In this document: positions 53,291 through 62,607 of the stretch, in pieces
Numbering within the stretch: the first letter of the stretch is position 1
Layout of the letters: each line of letters starts with the position of its first letter
DNA from: Saprospiraceae bacterium
Lineage (GTDB): Bacteria; Bacteroidota; Bacteroidia; Chitinophagales; Saprospiraceae
Length of the DNA: 64,000 bases
Assembly (NCBI GenBank): GCA_016715465.1
Contig: JADKAA010000029.1
Location: forward strand, 2,604,001-2,668,000
Direction: 5' to 3'
Notes under the pieces: generated by a model
Seen by the model: only the letters and a program-made list of their open reading frames with translations
What the model was told of the DNA's origin: nothing
Database searches by the model: none
Program-made: the position numbers and the translations under genes

Positions 53291-53614
53291 ATGAAAAATA
53301 CAGGTAACCCAATATTTCATTTTTCTCATGGGTGGACAGTGGGTCTGATATTATTTATTTCATTCTGGTCATGCAAAAACCATCAAAACGAAACCATTGA
53401 CTGGTTGAATCAAATTCCCCGGGGTATGATAATCGATGAAGTAAAAAGGACACAGCCATCCTATGTGACCATAGATTGGCAAAGACCTGCTATAAAGGGC
53501 AACGAAACAACTTATGACATCACATACATCCAGGGAAACTACGACGCATTGGGAATGAGTTATTCTCTGATTTTTGAGTCAGATCAATATGTTGGATATA
53601 GTGCAATAAAGTAA
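53291..53614 (+). CDS. Small lipoprotein, BamE/SmpA-like arrangement
   Basis: 107 aa. The lipobox is ISFWSC (Cys about 28). The mature part of 80 aa has one helix (IPRGMIIDEVKRTQPSYVTI) followed by three strands, the helix-then-sheet order of small SmpA/BamE-like lipoproteins; similarity is of layout only. It may be expressed under the Crp-type palindrome upstream. The next gene lies 57 bp on. Confidence 0.55.
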   Translation: MKNTGNPIFHFSHGWTVGLILFISFWSCKNHQNETIDWLNQIPRGMIIDEVKRTQPSYVTIDWQRPAIKGNETTYDITYIQGNYDALGMSYSLIFESDQYVGYSAIK

Positions 53615-53670
53615 ATACTATCTTTACAGGCTGCTGTAGGATCTATTTACAAGGCCTTAAATAATTTAAA

Positions 53671-54474
53671 ATGATGGATAATACAATGAAGAGATTTAAA
53701 AACAACAGACCGTATTTACTTTCTGTCTTGATTTATTTAGGACTATTCAGCGGGACGATAACTGCCCAGACACAATTGAGGGTCATCAATGAAAAAATAA
53801 ACACGTTGGTAACTACCTATTTTAAATCACCCATGTATTCAGAAATGTATGCATTTTACAGCGAGGAGACGGGTCTGATAGTGACAGGAAGAGGTCATTT
53901 TACGGCAACAAATCCCGGCGAAGAAGAGGCGAGTGAGGTATATATAGAAGATTACATAAATGAGGTGGTTTTTATGGGGCAGACAACTAAAATTGAAGAA
54001 ATTAATATGCAACGACCTCTTGCCATTATTTTGCAGGTTGATAATGGGCAACAGATACGAATGATCAAAATGGATCTGATACCATTTTTGGGAACAGAGG
54101 AAATTCCAGACAAGGTAACTGATAATTATTTTATGATCAATGAGGTAATTCCAAAACATGCACTGGAATATCCTAAGTGGGATGAAATCAAAAAGGCCAT
54201 TCAACAGGGAGAAGATAAAGCAAAAGCAGACGGCATAGAGATACTGGGATCCGGTTTTGCACCTACGATTGGTGTTGTTTTCGTGCTTAAATTGAACTAT
54301 AGTTTACCGGAAGAAACTTATGTGGCTTTTGATGAATTTATAAATCAACAATTGACGCCACTGAGCAGAGAAAGTATAGGGTTAATTTATTATTATATAT
54401 CTGAGGACAATAACAATGCCATCGCTTTCAAACGAATCAATGGACCAACTCAGTTCTTATATTTTAATGAATAA
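53671..54474 (+). CDS. Exported protein of unknown function
   Basis: 267 aa. The signal peptide (about 6-33, ending TITAQ) may use ATG 53686 (MKRFKNNRPYLLSVLIYLGL) as the true start. The mature part is alternating strands and helices without a motif I know (ETGLIVTGRGHFTATNPGEE, RPLAIILQVDNGQQIRMIKM). It is probably periplasmic. Its A+T content and style match the small exported proteins around it. Confidence 0.6.
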   Translation: MMDNTMKRFKNNRPYLLSVLIYLGLFSGTITAQTQLRVINEKINTLVTTYFKSPMYSEMYAFYSEETGLIVTGRGHFTATNPGEEEASEVYIEDYINEVVFMGQTTKIEEINMQRPLAIILQVDNGQQIRMIKMDLIPFLGTEEIPDKVTDNYFMINEVIPKHALEYPKWDEIKKAIQQGEDKAKADGIEILGSGFAPTIGVVFVLKLNYSLPEETYVAFDEFINQQLTPLSRESIGLIYYYISEDNNNAIAFKRINGPTQFLYFNE

Positions 54475-54630
54475 ATCAAATTTTCTACGGGTTTACTTAT
54501 TAAGCAGTTGTAAATATGACAGGTGATCCAGTAACGTAATGTTTTCCTTTATTTTAAGATGCAAATAGATATTTCTATTCCCATTTGGAGATTTAGGTGG
54601 TTAAATTTGATGTAATAATTTATAGAGTAT

Positions 54631-55182
54631 ATGGGAGACATTTTAGGGTCGATCATTTGGGTGATTATAATTGCGTTTGTATCCGCAGTATATTTAAAAT
54701 ACCGGAAAAAGAAGGGCGTTGCCGGACTATGTATAGTGTGGTTTGTTGTAGCTTCCATGTGGGGCCTAATTGCAGTACTTATGAATGACGCACCTGCTGA
54801 ATCAAATTTAACATTGCTGAAAATGGTTTTTTTTAGCATACAATGTTTCTCTTGTTTAATATACTTTATAAAACCCAGACCCGCTATATTTTTATTTATG
54901 CTTACCCTGTTGGTACAGATACCGATACTGGACAACAAAAACCTTACTTACCGGAGTCAAACCCTGGTGAGTATGAATTTTCGCAATTATCCATCAAAAA
55001 TCATAGATGTAGAGCAGGGAAGTTATATTGTTTATTTTGAACACAAGAACCAGGATACGTGGAAACAAACTTCCAGTGGCATCAATCTGATCCCCTTCCT
55101 AATAATTATACTATTATTTCGACACAGTATAACGAAAAGCACATTTATTGAGGATAGAACTACCGAGAAAGGCCACAATTAG
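54631..55182 (+). CDS. Small multi-pass membrane protein
   Basis: 183 aa with hydrophobic segments at about 5-22, 31-51, 63-80, 84-98 and a last one at about 152-165 (LIPFLIIILLFRH). A short soluble domain of about 50 aa lies between the fourth and last. No signature residues are seen. It is unrelated to its neighbours as far as I can tell, and convergent with the regulator gene that ends at 55341. Confidence 0.55.
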   Translation: MGDILGSIIWVIIIAFVSAVYLKYRKKKGVAGLCIVWFVVASMWGLIAVLMNDAPAESNLTLLKMVFFSIQCFSCLIYFIKPRPAIFLFMLTLLVQIPILDNKNLTYRSQTLVSMNFRNYPSKIIDVEQGSYIVYFEHKNQDTWKQTSSGINLIPFLIIILLFRHSITKSTFIEDRTTEKGHN

Positions 55183-55340
55183 CCAGGTAAAAGTATTATA
55201 ACAATGGAAATATAACAAACAAGTTTCCAAAACGGGGAAATGCTATTTGATCAGACAGAATGAATCCCACCGGGAACTTTATTCAGCATACGGATAAGAG
55301 TTACAGTACATTTTACTCAAATCCGTTGGGCCGCTGTTTA

Positions 55341-56102
55341 TTAGCCCATTTTTTCCAATAGTTGTACGATCTCAGCCTTTTTTCTAACAGATACGGGTAC
55401 TTCATGGCCGTTCTTTAATCGAAGGGTTGCACCATCTTTTTTGGAAAACTCAAAGATGTAGGAAAAGTTGACCAAATGGGACTGATGGACCCTTAAAAAC
55501 TCGTGATCGGACAGCATGTCATCGAAATGTTTTAAGGTTTTCGTGACGTACATTTTATCTCCATTATTCATAAAAAACCAGGTATTGTTCCCATCTGCTT
55601 CGCACCTGACAATATCCGAAATGGTGACTATGGATATTTTATCCAGGGTATATAAGGAGATTCTGCTGGGTAGTGTACCCGGGTTTTTGATGGACTCGCG
55701 AAGCAGGTCCAGTGAAGGGCGAGTGCTTATGCGGGTATTCCGCACTTTATCCACAGCTTTTTGCAGCATGGACGCGTCAATTGGCTTTAACAGGTAGTCG
55801 GTGGCTGAAAACCTGAAAGCGCGTAGGGCATGTTCCTCAAAAGCAGTTATGAAAATTACATTTGACTTTAAGTCGGGAAATATTTCCAACAGATCAAAAC
55901 CAGTACCATCGCCAAGCGCAATGTCTAGAAAAATGATATCCGGCATGGATTGCCTGATGAGTTTGGCCGCAGTCACCACGCTATTGGCTGTTGCTACCAC
56001 GCTGACATCTGGGCAGTAGCGTTCAAGATCAGCCCGCAACATTTCCATGGCTTCAGGCATGTCTTCTACAATGATGGCGGTGAGTAAATTGAGAGCTTTC
56101 AT
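55341..56102 (-). CDS. LytTR response regulator
   Basis: 253 aa. The receiver domain (about 7-122) is intact: acidic pair E13-D14, phospho-acceptor Asp 60 in IIFLDIALGDG, Thr in VIFITAFEEHA and Lys 106 in DYLLKPI. A LytTR DNA-binding domain (about 150-250) follows, with SDIVRCEADGNNTWFFMNNG and LRVHQSHLVNFSYIFEF. It starts 1 bp after the sensor kinase gene on the same strand, so they form a two-component pair. The targets may include the upstream VIT/VWA and protease-like genes of the same operon (inference). Confidence 0.95.
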   Translation of the reverse strand: MKALNLLTAIIVEDMPEAMEMLRADLERYCPDVSVVATANSVVTAAKLIRQSMPDIIFLDIALGDGTGFDLLEIFPDLKSNVIFITAFEEHALRAFRFSATDYLLKPIDASMLQKAVDKVRNTRISTRPSLDLLRESIKNPGTLPSRISLYTLDKISIVTISDIVRCEADGNNTWFFMNNGDKMYVTKTLKHFDDMLSDHEFLRVHQSHLVNFSYIFEFSKKDGATLRLKNGHEVPVSVRKKAEIVQLLEKMG

Positions 56103-56103
56103 T

Positions 56104-59100
56104 CTAATAAGTTGATTCTATAGGAATGTACAAAATTACCCTTGTTCCGGCAGCATGGCCGTCTTCAGCAAACAAGTCAATGATCTCAACAGCACTTTTA
56201 TGGTTGGCCACACTCAAAGTCTCTAGCCTTTGTGCCGTTACCTGCATACCGATGGAAGAATGGCTTTCTTTTCGATTTAATGAAAGCTCACCTGCCCTTT
56301 TTCTGCCAACTCCATTGTCCGTAAGGGTGCATTTCAGCAAAAGTTCCTGTAATTCAAAGGTGACCTGAATATTTCCCGATATGTGCAGGTGAGAAATGCC
56401 ATGAATGACAGCATTTTCAACGTAGGGCTGAATCAACATAGAGGGTAAAAAAGTTTCTTCCTGGTCTATGTTTCCGTAAACATCAATGTTAAACTTAAAT
56501 TTATTTTGTTGGCAAAATTGTTCCATGGTGAGGTACCTGGTCAACAGGTCAATTTCTTCTTTTAAACTTACGGCTGTTTTTCTGGCATTATTCAATATGG
56601 TTCTCATCAATAAGGCAAAATTCTGTATTTGCAACCTGGCCTCATCCGGATGAGCAGTTACCACCAAAGATTGAATGCTGTTGAGCGCATTAAAGATGAA
56701 GTGTGGGTTCATTTGTAATTGCAAAGATTTTTGTTCCAGTGACAACAATTTGTTTTGAAGTTTCAATTCCCGGTTTTTGATCTCTGCTTTGTGTTTGATT
56801 CTTTTTTCCCTGTAAATAAAAATGGTAATGATAAGCGATAACGACAACAGGACCATGAGCAGGCGGAACCAATTCTGTTGCCAGTATGGAGCAGCAATAC
56901 GGAAACAAATTTGTTCTACCGGGCTAAGGTGCATTTTATCAAATGTGGCCTGGACCATAAAACAGTAATTACCCGGGCTAATGCCGGAAAAATTTATCCT
57001 TTTATCTTCGCTCCATTCAGACCACCTGTCATCGCCACCGGCTAGTTTAAATCGAAACTGAAGTTTATTGGGAAAGTTGAGGTGCACGGCTTCATAGGTA
57101 AAACTCAGGTTGTTTTGGTGGTAAGGCAGGTCGCGGTCAATTCTATCGGCGGAAGGATTAAAGCAACCTGCGTAAGGGGATTTAATGACGGATTTGTTAA
57201 AAAGCAATACTTCCCTTATAAATAATTTTGGGGGCAACTGATCGCTTTTTTTGGCAGAAGGATTATACTGAATCAATCCGTTCATTGTTCCAAACCAAAT
57301 GTTATTTTGATTGTCCAAACAAATGCTGTTGTGGCAGTTTTCAATGCCTGCGAATCCATCTTCTCGCCCATACCAGGTTACATCCTTCAGTTCATTGAAA
57401 TTCAGGTCGACTTCTAGTTTGTAAACACCATTTTCGGTTCCCAACCATAAATATCCTACGCCATCAAAAATCATGGAATAAATATTGGTAGAGTAGGGCT
57501 TTGAAGGAAGCCATAATCTTTTATAGGATATTGTTTTGGATGGTGATTTGGGGTTGATGGAATAAACTCCATGGCCTTCAACACCCAAGAAACACTGCCC
57601 GATTGTATCCAGTGCCATTGTTTTAACCGACTTTGCAGGAATGCCGTTTGTCCCATTGAACATCGTAATCTGCATTTCATTGGTGATGTAGCCGACAGAG
57701 CTATTTCTACTTCCAAACCATGTTCTTTTATGGGTTTTGTCTCTGGCAAGGCAGTTGATGTAGCGGTCAGCTAACCCATTTTGAGCAGTTATTTTTACAT
57801 TTTTTATGATGGAGTCTCCTGTTATGGTTAAACATTGGATACCATTGGCCTGTGTGGCCACCCATATTCGATTTTGTTCGTCGGCAACAAGATGGACAAT
57901 ATGGTCATCAGTTAAGGTTTGATCTGAAGTACTGAAATGAAGGGCTGTTTTAGAACCAATGCAATACAGGCCCTTACCTTCAGTGCCCAGCCACAACCGT
58001 GAGGTGGTATCCGCAGTGATGCTTTTGATTTTAACATCAATGCCTAAGGAATCAAGATCCATTTGATGAAAAGTCCGGCCGTCAAAAAACCCTACATTGT
58101 CTTTACTGACTGCGAAATAGATGTTTTTAGCAGGGGAATTGCTCACGGCATAAACCCGGTTGCTACCAAATTCATAATCGTACAGATTGATGTGTTTAAA
58201 TAATTGGCTCGATTTTTTGATCAGCCCGGCACCAGAAGTCCCGACCCATAAATTTCCCCAGGTATCTTTCATTAAAGCCCTGATCTTACTGGTTGACAAA
58301 CCAGCGTCTTCTGATAATTGTGAAATATTACCAGTAGTCTGATCCAGGGTACAAATGCCGTCATTTTCTGTTCCCAGCCATAAATGACCTCCTCCGTCAA
58401 TAAGCATGCATGTTGTTCTGCCGAGAAGAGCATGGGTCAATTCATTGTTTTTAGACAAGCGATGTTCATCTAAACTCAACAAGCCATAGCCATAGATGGA
58501 CAACCATACCGAGTTATTTCTGTCGTGCTGAATGGCATTTATATTGGGGTAAGGGAGGCCATCGACCTTTTTTGGAACAGATGCGCCGTCATTTTGTACC
58601 CAAAGCCCCTTTTCGGTGGCCATCCAAAGGTTGCCATTTATAACTTTAATGTCGTTTATCCTGCCAGGCTGGGAATTTCGTCTCAACACTTTTTTACGCA
58701 GTGTTTTCGTTTCTTTATGATAATTGAATATGCCCATAGGGGTTCCAATAAGTATGGAATCTGCCCATTCGGCCAGCGAGGTAATCTCCAGGCCAGTGAG
58801 CTCCGGCGACACAATTTTGCGGATACCATCCAGGGTATAATAATTCACCCCCTTTGTCGTGCCAATCCAGATCATGCCTGTATGGTCTGTAAGCAACGAG
58901 GAAATGTAATTAGAACTCAGGCCATTTGACTCTGTAAATACTTCAAATTTTTGCCCGTCAAATTTAGCCAGTCCACCACCTTGTGTACCTGCCCAAAGGT
59001 ATCCCGTACTATCCTGACAAATGGCAAAGACCTGCGATTGCGGAAGACCTTCTGCTATGGAATAATTGTAAACATTTTCAGATTGTCCCTGTCCAGTTCT

Positions 59101-59169
59101 AGCCGACAACAATACCGTTACCCATAGAAGTCTTTTTATTGCCAGTGACCAAGCCGTGTAAAATTTCAT
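56104..59169 (-). CDS. Reg_prop sensor histidine kinase (LytS-type)
   Basis: 1021 aa. After a signal sequence, about 14 propeller-type Reg_prop repeats (about 30-690; typical unit DSTGYLWAGTQGGGLAKFDG) form two beta-propellers in the periplasm. A Y_Y_Y domain (about 690-765: LSFTYEAVHL, LQFRFKLAGGDDRWSEWSED) leads to one membrane helix (about 768-792). Inside is a His_kinase domain with the phospho-His near 820 (QMNPHFIFNALNSIQSLV) and a HATPase_c with PYVENAVIHGI and DNGVGRKRA. Unlike hybrid versions it lacks its own receiver; the partner is the regulator encoded next. It probably senses a surface or polysaccharide cue. Confidence 0.95.
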   Translation of the reverse strand: MKFYTAWSLAIKRLLWVTVLLSARTGQGQSENVYNYSIAEGLPQSQVFAICQDSTGYLWAGTQGGGLAKFDGQKFEVFTESNGLSSNYISSLLTDHTGMIWIGTTKGVNYYTLDGIRKIVSPELTGLEITSLAEWADSILIGTPMGIFNYHKETKTLRKKVLRRNSQPGRINDIKVINGNLWMATEKGLWVQNDGASVPKKVDGLPYPNINAIQHDRNNSVWLSIYGYGLLSLDEHRLSKNNELTHALLGRTTCMLIDGGGHLWLGTENDGICTLDQTTGNISQLSEDAGLSTSKIRALMKDTWGNLWVGTSGAGLIKKSSQLFKHINLYDYEFGSNRVYAVSNSPAKNIYFAVSKDNVGFFDGRTFHQMDLDSLGIDVKIKSITADTTSRLWLGTEGKGLYCIGSKTALHFSTSDQTLTDDHIVHLVADEQNRIWVATQANGIQCLTITGDSIIKNVKITAQNGLADRYINCLARDKTHKRTWFGSRNSSVGYITNEMQITMFNGTNGIPAKSVKTMALDTIGQCFLGVEGHGVYSINPKSPSKTISYKRLWLPSKPYSTNIYSMIFDGVGYLWLGTENGVYKLEVDLNFNELKDVTWYGREDGFAGIENCHNSICLDNQNNIWFGTMNGLIQYNPSAKKSDQLPPKLFIREVLLFNKSVIKSPYAGCFNPSADRIDRDLPYHQNNLSFTYEAVHLNFPNKLQFRFKLAGGDDRWSEWSEDKRINFSGISPGNYCFMVQATFDKMHLSPVEQICFRIAAPYWQQNWFRLLMVLLSLSLIITIFIYREKRIKHKAEIKNRELKLQNKLLSLEQKSLQLQMNPHFIFNALNSIQSLVVTAHPDEARLQIQNFALLMRTILNNARKTAVSLKEEIDLLTRYLTMEQFCQQNKFKFNIDVYGNIDQEETFLPSMLIQPYVENAVIHGISHLHISGNIQVTFELQELLLKCTLTDNGVGRKRAGELSLNRKESHSSIGMQVTAQRLETLSVANHKSAVEIIDLFAEDGHAAGTRVILYIPIESTY

Positions 59170-59213
59170 AATTTAAATGTAGTATTAAAAAAAATAAATC
59201 GCATAAAATTTAT

Positions 59214-60260
59214 TCACAAAGTTGTAAGGTCGGAGGATGGCGGTGTATTTGTATGATCCACCATTACACCCTCGATGTTGCAATATCCTTTTATTTTTAT
59301 GGATTTAGAGGAAGGCGGTCCTACGAAGCAATGCCATTGGATTTCTTCCGGTTTCAGTTGCATTTGATCAAGTTCTTTTTTGGCATAATCCTGGGCATTC
59401 AGCCAGGTTATGATTTTTTTCTCCGTACTCAAATCTGGGATCTTATCCTGAGGTTTAAATGAAACCGACCATTCTATCAACATTTTATAATGATATCGGT
59501 AAGGCACGCCCTCACATTTTTTTGCTGAAGGTCTATACGCCTTTTTCCAATCGATGCCCTCATTGTTGTATTTGCGTTTTAGCTTAGATATGAAAACACC
59601 GTTATCCTTTTGATCGTATTTGGAGGTAACATAATAGAGAGACGATCTGACGTATTCTTGTTTGTTTGAAAAATTCACATAAAAGGCTTCAGCATTTACA
59701 GTTGGGGATAAATTGGAAGATGGGCAGGTGAAAATATTTTTCATCATTTCCAGAAACAATTTATTTTGCCCGACACCACAGCTCACTATATTGATGGTGG
59801 TAGCCTCATCTATTTTAGAGGAGCACAGTGGCGAAATGTAGCCATTTTGGAAAGCGACCTCTAAATGGGTAGCAGAGGCACGCGGCAGTCCATCGCCAAT
59901 TGGGATTCTGAGACCCTGCCAGGGATTGCCGTGACAGACCAGATTGATGGTTTTGAATTTTTTACCTGTAAGTTCACGCTGTATATAAGCCTGAACTGCT
60001 TTTAAAGACTTACAGTTATGGACTATAAAATCGGTCTTATCTTTTGCACTCATTTGAAAATAGTAGGTAGCATTTTGATAAAATTCGTTGGTTATTTTTT
60101 CATCTTGCCCAAGAATGAAGGTTATTGAGACCCTTTTTGTGTTTTCATTCTTTGGCTCCCGGGATGAATTGTTTGTTTGAACTGGTCGTATAATCAGGGT
60201 AAGCAGCATAAAAATCACTAAAAGTATCGCCACAGGTTTTATTTTTTGAAATGAATTCAT
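59214..60260 (-). CDS. Membrane-anchored protein with clan CD (caspase-like) His/Cys motifs
   Basis: 348 aa. An N-terminal membrane helix (about 9-27, VAILLVIFMLLTLIIR) lacks a clear cleavage site. Residues 104-118 read TINLVCHGNPWQGLR (His 110) and 155-164 read TINIVSCGVG (Cys 161). A hydrophobic strand ending in HG, then a second ending in a Cys, is the catalytic layout of clan CD peptidases such as caspases, gingipains and CHAT proteins. I do not recognise the family otherwise. It lies 11 bp after the VIT/VWA gene and 44 bp before the sensor kinase, so it is part of one operon. Activity is a prediction. Confidence 0.6.
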   Translation of the reverse strand: MNSFQKIKPVAILLVIFMLLTLIIRPVQTNNSSREPKNENTKRVSITFILGQDEKITNEFYQNATYYFQMSAKDKTDFIVHNCKSLKAVQAYIQRELTGKKFKTINLVCHGNPWQGLRIPIGDGLPRASATHLEVAFQNGYISPLCSSKIDEATTINIVSCGVGQNKLFLEMMKNIFTCPSSNLSPTVNAEAFYVNFSNKQEYVRSSLYYVTSKYDQKDNGVFISKLKRKYNNEGIDWKKAYRPSAKKCEGVPYRYHYKMLIEWSVSFKPQDKIPDLSTEKKIITWLNAQDYAKKELDQMQLKPEEIQWHCFVGPPSSKSIKIKGYCNIEGVMVDHTNTPPSSDLTTL

Positions 60261-60271
60261 TGCATCAAATT

Positions 60272-62314
60272 TTATGGTTTGTGATCGAGTTTATTATTGC
60301 TTTTATCTGCATGAGAAGCCTTTAAAAACAGGACGAATATGAAAAATGACAGTATAAAAAGCGACAGGCCCACCAGGACTCCGGCATAAGGATCTTTTGT
60401 ATTTGCCACAAAGCTGCCAACAAGGTTAAAGTCGGCGCCGATGGCAAGTTCAGATACTCCTTCAGGAAGAAGACTGGCTTGTTCTATTAATTCCACCTTT
60501 CCGTCGGCATTTACAATTTCAAGTTTATCAATCGCTACAAAAGAAGTGAACGGCGTTAAAAGATTATAGTCTAAGCCAAGCTGGGTAATTTCTTTTATTT
60601 GGTTTTCGTCGCTATATTCTTCATTGTAATCGTCTGCCAACATAATTTTTTCTCTTGCCCACAGGTATCTGAGTGCATTGTGTTGAGATGATTCCATGGT
60701 TGAATCAATAAATATTTCTTTTTCAAATCGGCCGTATCCTGTATTTCCTGTGATGACTATTTTACCACCAGGCTTGCCCCTATATTTACCTGAAATACAT
60801 ACGGGCCGCTCACCCATTACATCAGGAACTTTTTCCTGAAGGACATCATATGCCTCGAAACCCTTGTATTTAACCTGAATATTGCTTAAAACAGGAGTTT
60901 GGATGTATTTTCTGAATTTGTTTGCGATGCTGTCGGCTTCTGATTCATTTAACACTATAAAAGGTTGTCCTCCGCCCGCATGAGCCAGTCCATTAATAAG
61001 GTATCGGTTAACACCGCTGCCAATGCCAAATGCAAAAACATTCATCTTGTCCAACTTTGACCGGATCAAAGACATCGCTTCTTTTTCGACCGTTACATAA
61101 CCATCGGTGATGATTACTACTGATCTGGAAATCGATAGAACAGGACGAGGCAGATCCAGACTTTGTTTTAATGCTCCCAGTACTTCTGTACCCCCACCTC
61201 CATATTGATTGTCAATAAATGCTATGGCCTTCCTGACATTTTCTTTTGTTGCTTTGATTGAAACCGGAGCCATCGACTCTGAACTTCCTGAGAACAGAAT
61301 TACATTAAAATAATCTGTTGATCTTAGATTAGTGATTAGATTCGTAAGCAAGGATTTACTAACCTCCAAAGGAAAACCATGCATGGATCCGGATACGTCG
61401 ACAACAAAAACATATTCCCGGGGAGGAATGTCATTTAACTGGATCCTTTTGGGTGGTTGGATCATAGCCATAAAAAATTGTTCATTTCCGTGGTTATACA
61501 GTTGAATACCACTGGCTATGGCTGATCCTCTCAGCGAATAATTCAGTACAAAATCTTTATTGGCCTTTTGGATTTCATTGTTGTTCAAGGAAACAGAAAA
61601 TTGATTAGCCTTTATTTGATTGGATACAATTTTATGGGAATTACTTGAAACATGATTTATGGGTACTGCAGAATAAACTTCGGCAGTCAATTCAAAATTT
61701 GCTCCATTAAATTCCCCTATCCTCAGATACGGTGTTGAAGCAAATTTTGCGTTATTGCCTTTGTTATTATAGCGGGGACCTACCGTGGTAGGAAATACAA
61801 AGCTATAAATGCCTTCATCAGGAATCAGGTATTCAGTATATTTAACTTCTACGGCAATGGTGTCACCGGGCATAATGTTGGCTACATTCATGGTAAATAC
61901 ATTGGGTCTTTCTTCTTCCAGCAAAGTTGCCCGCTGGCCAACTGCTTTTGCTTCTTCGTATTCCAAGCGGGCTTGTTTTCGTTCTTTTATCCTGGCCGAA
62001 ATGTGCCTTGAACCCACACGCATTTCCATGCTGTAAACAGCTGCTTTATCGGATAGTGGGAATACGTATGTAGCTTCAATGGGTTTGTTGCTTTTATTTT
62101 GATACTTCTGCAGAATGGTCACATCGGCGATCATACCGGTAATTATGGCCCGTACCTCGGTACCTTTTAAAGGCAGATTTTCGGACGTTTTGTCTTCGTT
62201 GGTACCTCTGAAATAGGGTTGTTCCATCTGATAGGATTCCTGTTCTGGTTGGCCGTAAGCACTAAAGGAAATCAGGAGGACATTGAAAAGCAAGAAAAAA
62301 TTGAAGATTCTCAT
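60272..62314 (-). CDS. VIT and von Willebrand A domain protein
   Basis: 680 aa. A signal peptide (ending SAYGQ) is followed by a VIT domain (about 45-175: EATYVFPLSDKAAVYSMEMR, RPNVFTMNVANIMPGDTIAV). A VWA domain (about 299-480) has the metal site DVSGS (from about 304), a conserved Thr in GGGTEVLGAL and ITDGY. A C-terminal membrane helix (about 645-667, GVLVGLSLFILSFFIFVLFL) and a basic tail anchor it, unlike soluble VIT/VWA proteins. Such proteins are often surface-displayed adhesins or sorting substrates. It is the first gene of the four-gene operon. Confidence 0.92.
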   Translation of the reverse strand: MRIFNFFLLFNVLLISFSAYGQPEQESYQMEQPYFRGTNEDKTSENLPLKGTEVRAIITGMIADVTILQKYQNKSNKPIEATYVFPLSDKAAVYSMEMRVGSRHISARIKERKQARLEYEEAKAVGQRATLLEEERPNVFTMNVANIMPGDTIAVEVKYTEYLIPDEGIYSFVFPTTVGPRYNNKGNNAKFASTPYLRIGEFNGANFELTAEVYSAVPINHVSSNSHKIVSNQIKANQFSVSLNNNEIQKANKDFVLNYSLRGSAIASGIQLYNHGNEQFFMAMIQPPKRIQLNDIPPREYVFVVDVSGSMHGFPLEVSKSLLTNLITNLRSTDYFNVILFSGSSESMAPVSIKATKENVRKAIAFIDNQYGGGGTEVLGALKQSLDLPRPVLSISRSVVIITDGYVTVEKEAMSLIRSKLDKMNVFAFGIGSGVNRYLINGLAHAGGGQPFIVLNESEADSIANKFRKYIQTPVLSNIQVKYKGFEAYDVLQEKVPDVMGERPVCISGKYRGKPGGKIVITGNTGYGRFEKEIFIDSTMESSQHNALRYLWAREKIMLADDYNEEYSDENQIKEITQLGLDYNLLTPFTSFVAIDKLEIVNADGKVELIEQASLLPEGVSELAIGADFNLVGSFVANTKDPYAGVLVGLSLFILSFFIFVLFLKASHADKSNNKLDHKP

Positions 62315-62331
62315 TTTATGATGTTTTTTTG

Positions 62332-62364
62332 GTAATGAAATATTTAAATAACATTACAAATGTA
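62332..62364 (-). promoter_or_regulatory. Promoter and palindrome of the VIT/VWA operon
   Basis: TACATTTG on the minus strand (62364-62357) fits TAnnTTTG, with no well-spaced TTTG upstream. Just downstream lies an imperfect 26-bp palindrome with GTAATG (62332-62337) and CATTAC (62352-62357) as arms and ATTTAAAT between. It overlaps the probable start site, where a repressor or activator could act. Confidence 0.45.
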
Positions 62365-62578
62365 TGCGAGAACCCACCTGATCCAGAGGGTCAACTATTA
62401 TGCGTAGGATTTGAGGTATTATTCGTTGAAGATTCGGGATAAATGGAACACTACAATGGAAATAATGGTCTATTTTCAGTCAATATATTCATTTGTTTTA
62501 TGCTGGATTTCATTTTCCACTTAAGATGTTAAAATCTACATATCCTCAATTTCACAACTTACCTACAGATTTAATTTT

Positions 62579-62586
62579 TATTTTTG
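62579..62586 (+). promoter_or_regulatory. Candidate -7 box for the transglutaminase gene
   Basis: TATTTTTG fits TAnnTTTG, 21 bp before the ATG at 62608. A -33 element is not evident. Confidence 0.3.
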
Positions 62587-62607
62587 ATTCACCATTCAGG
62601 TTGAATT

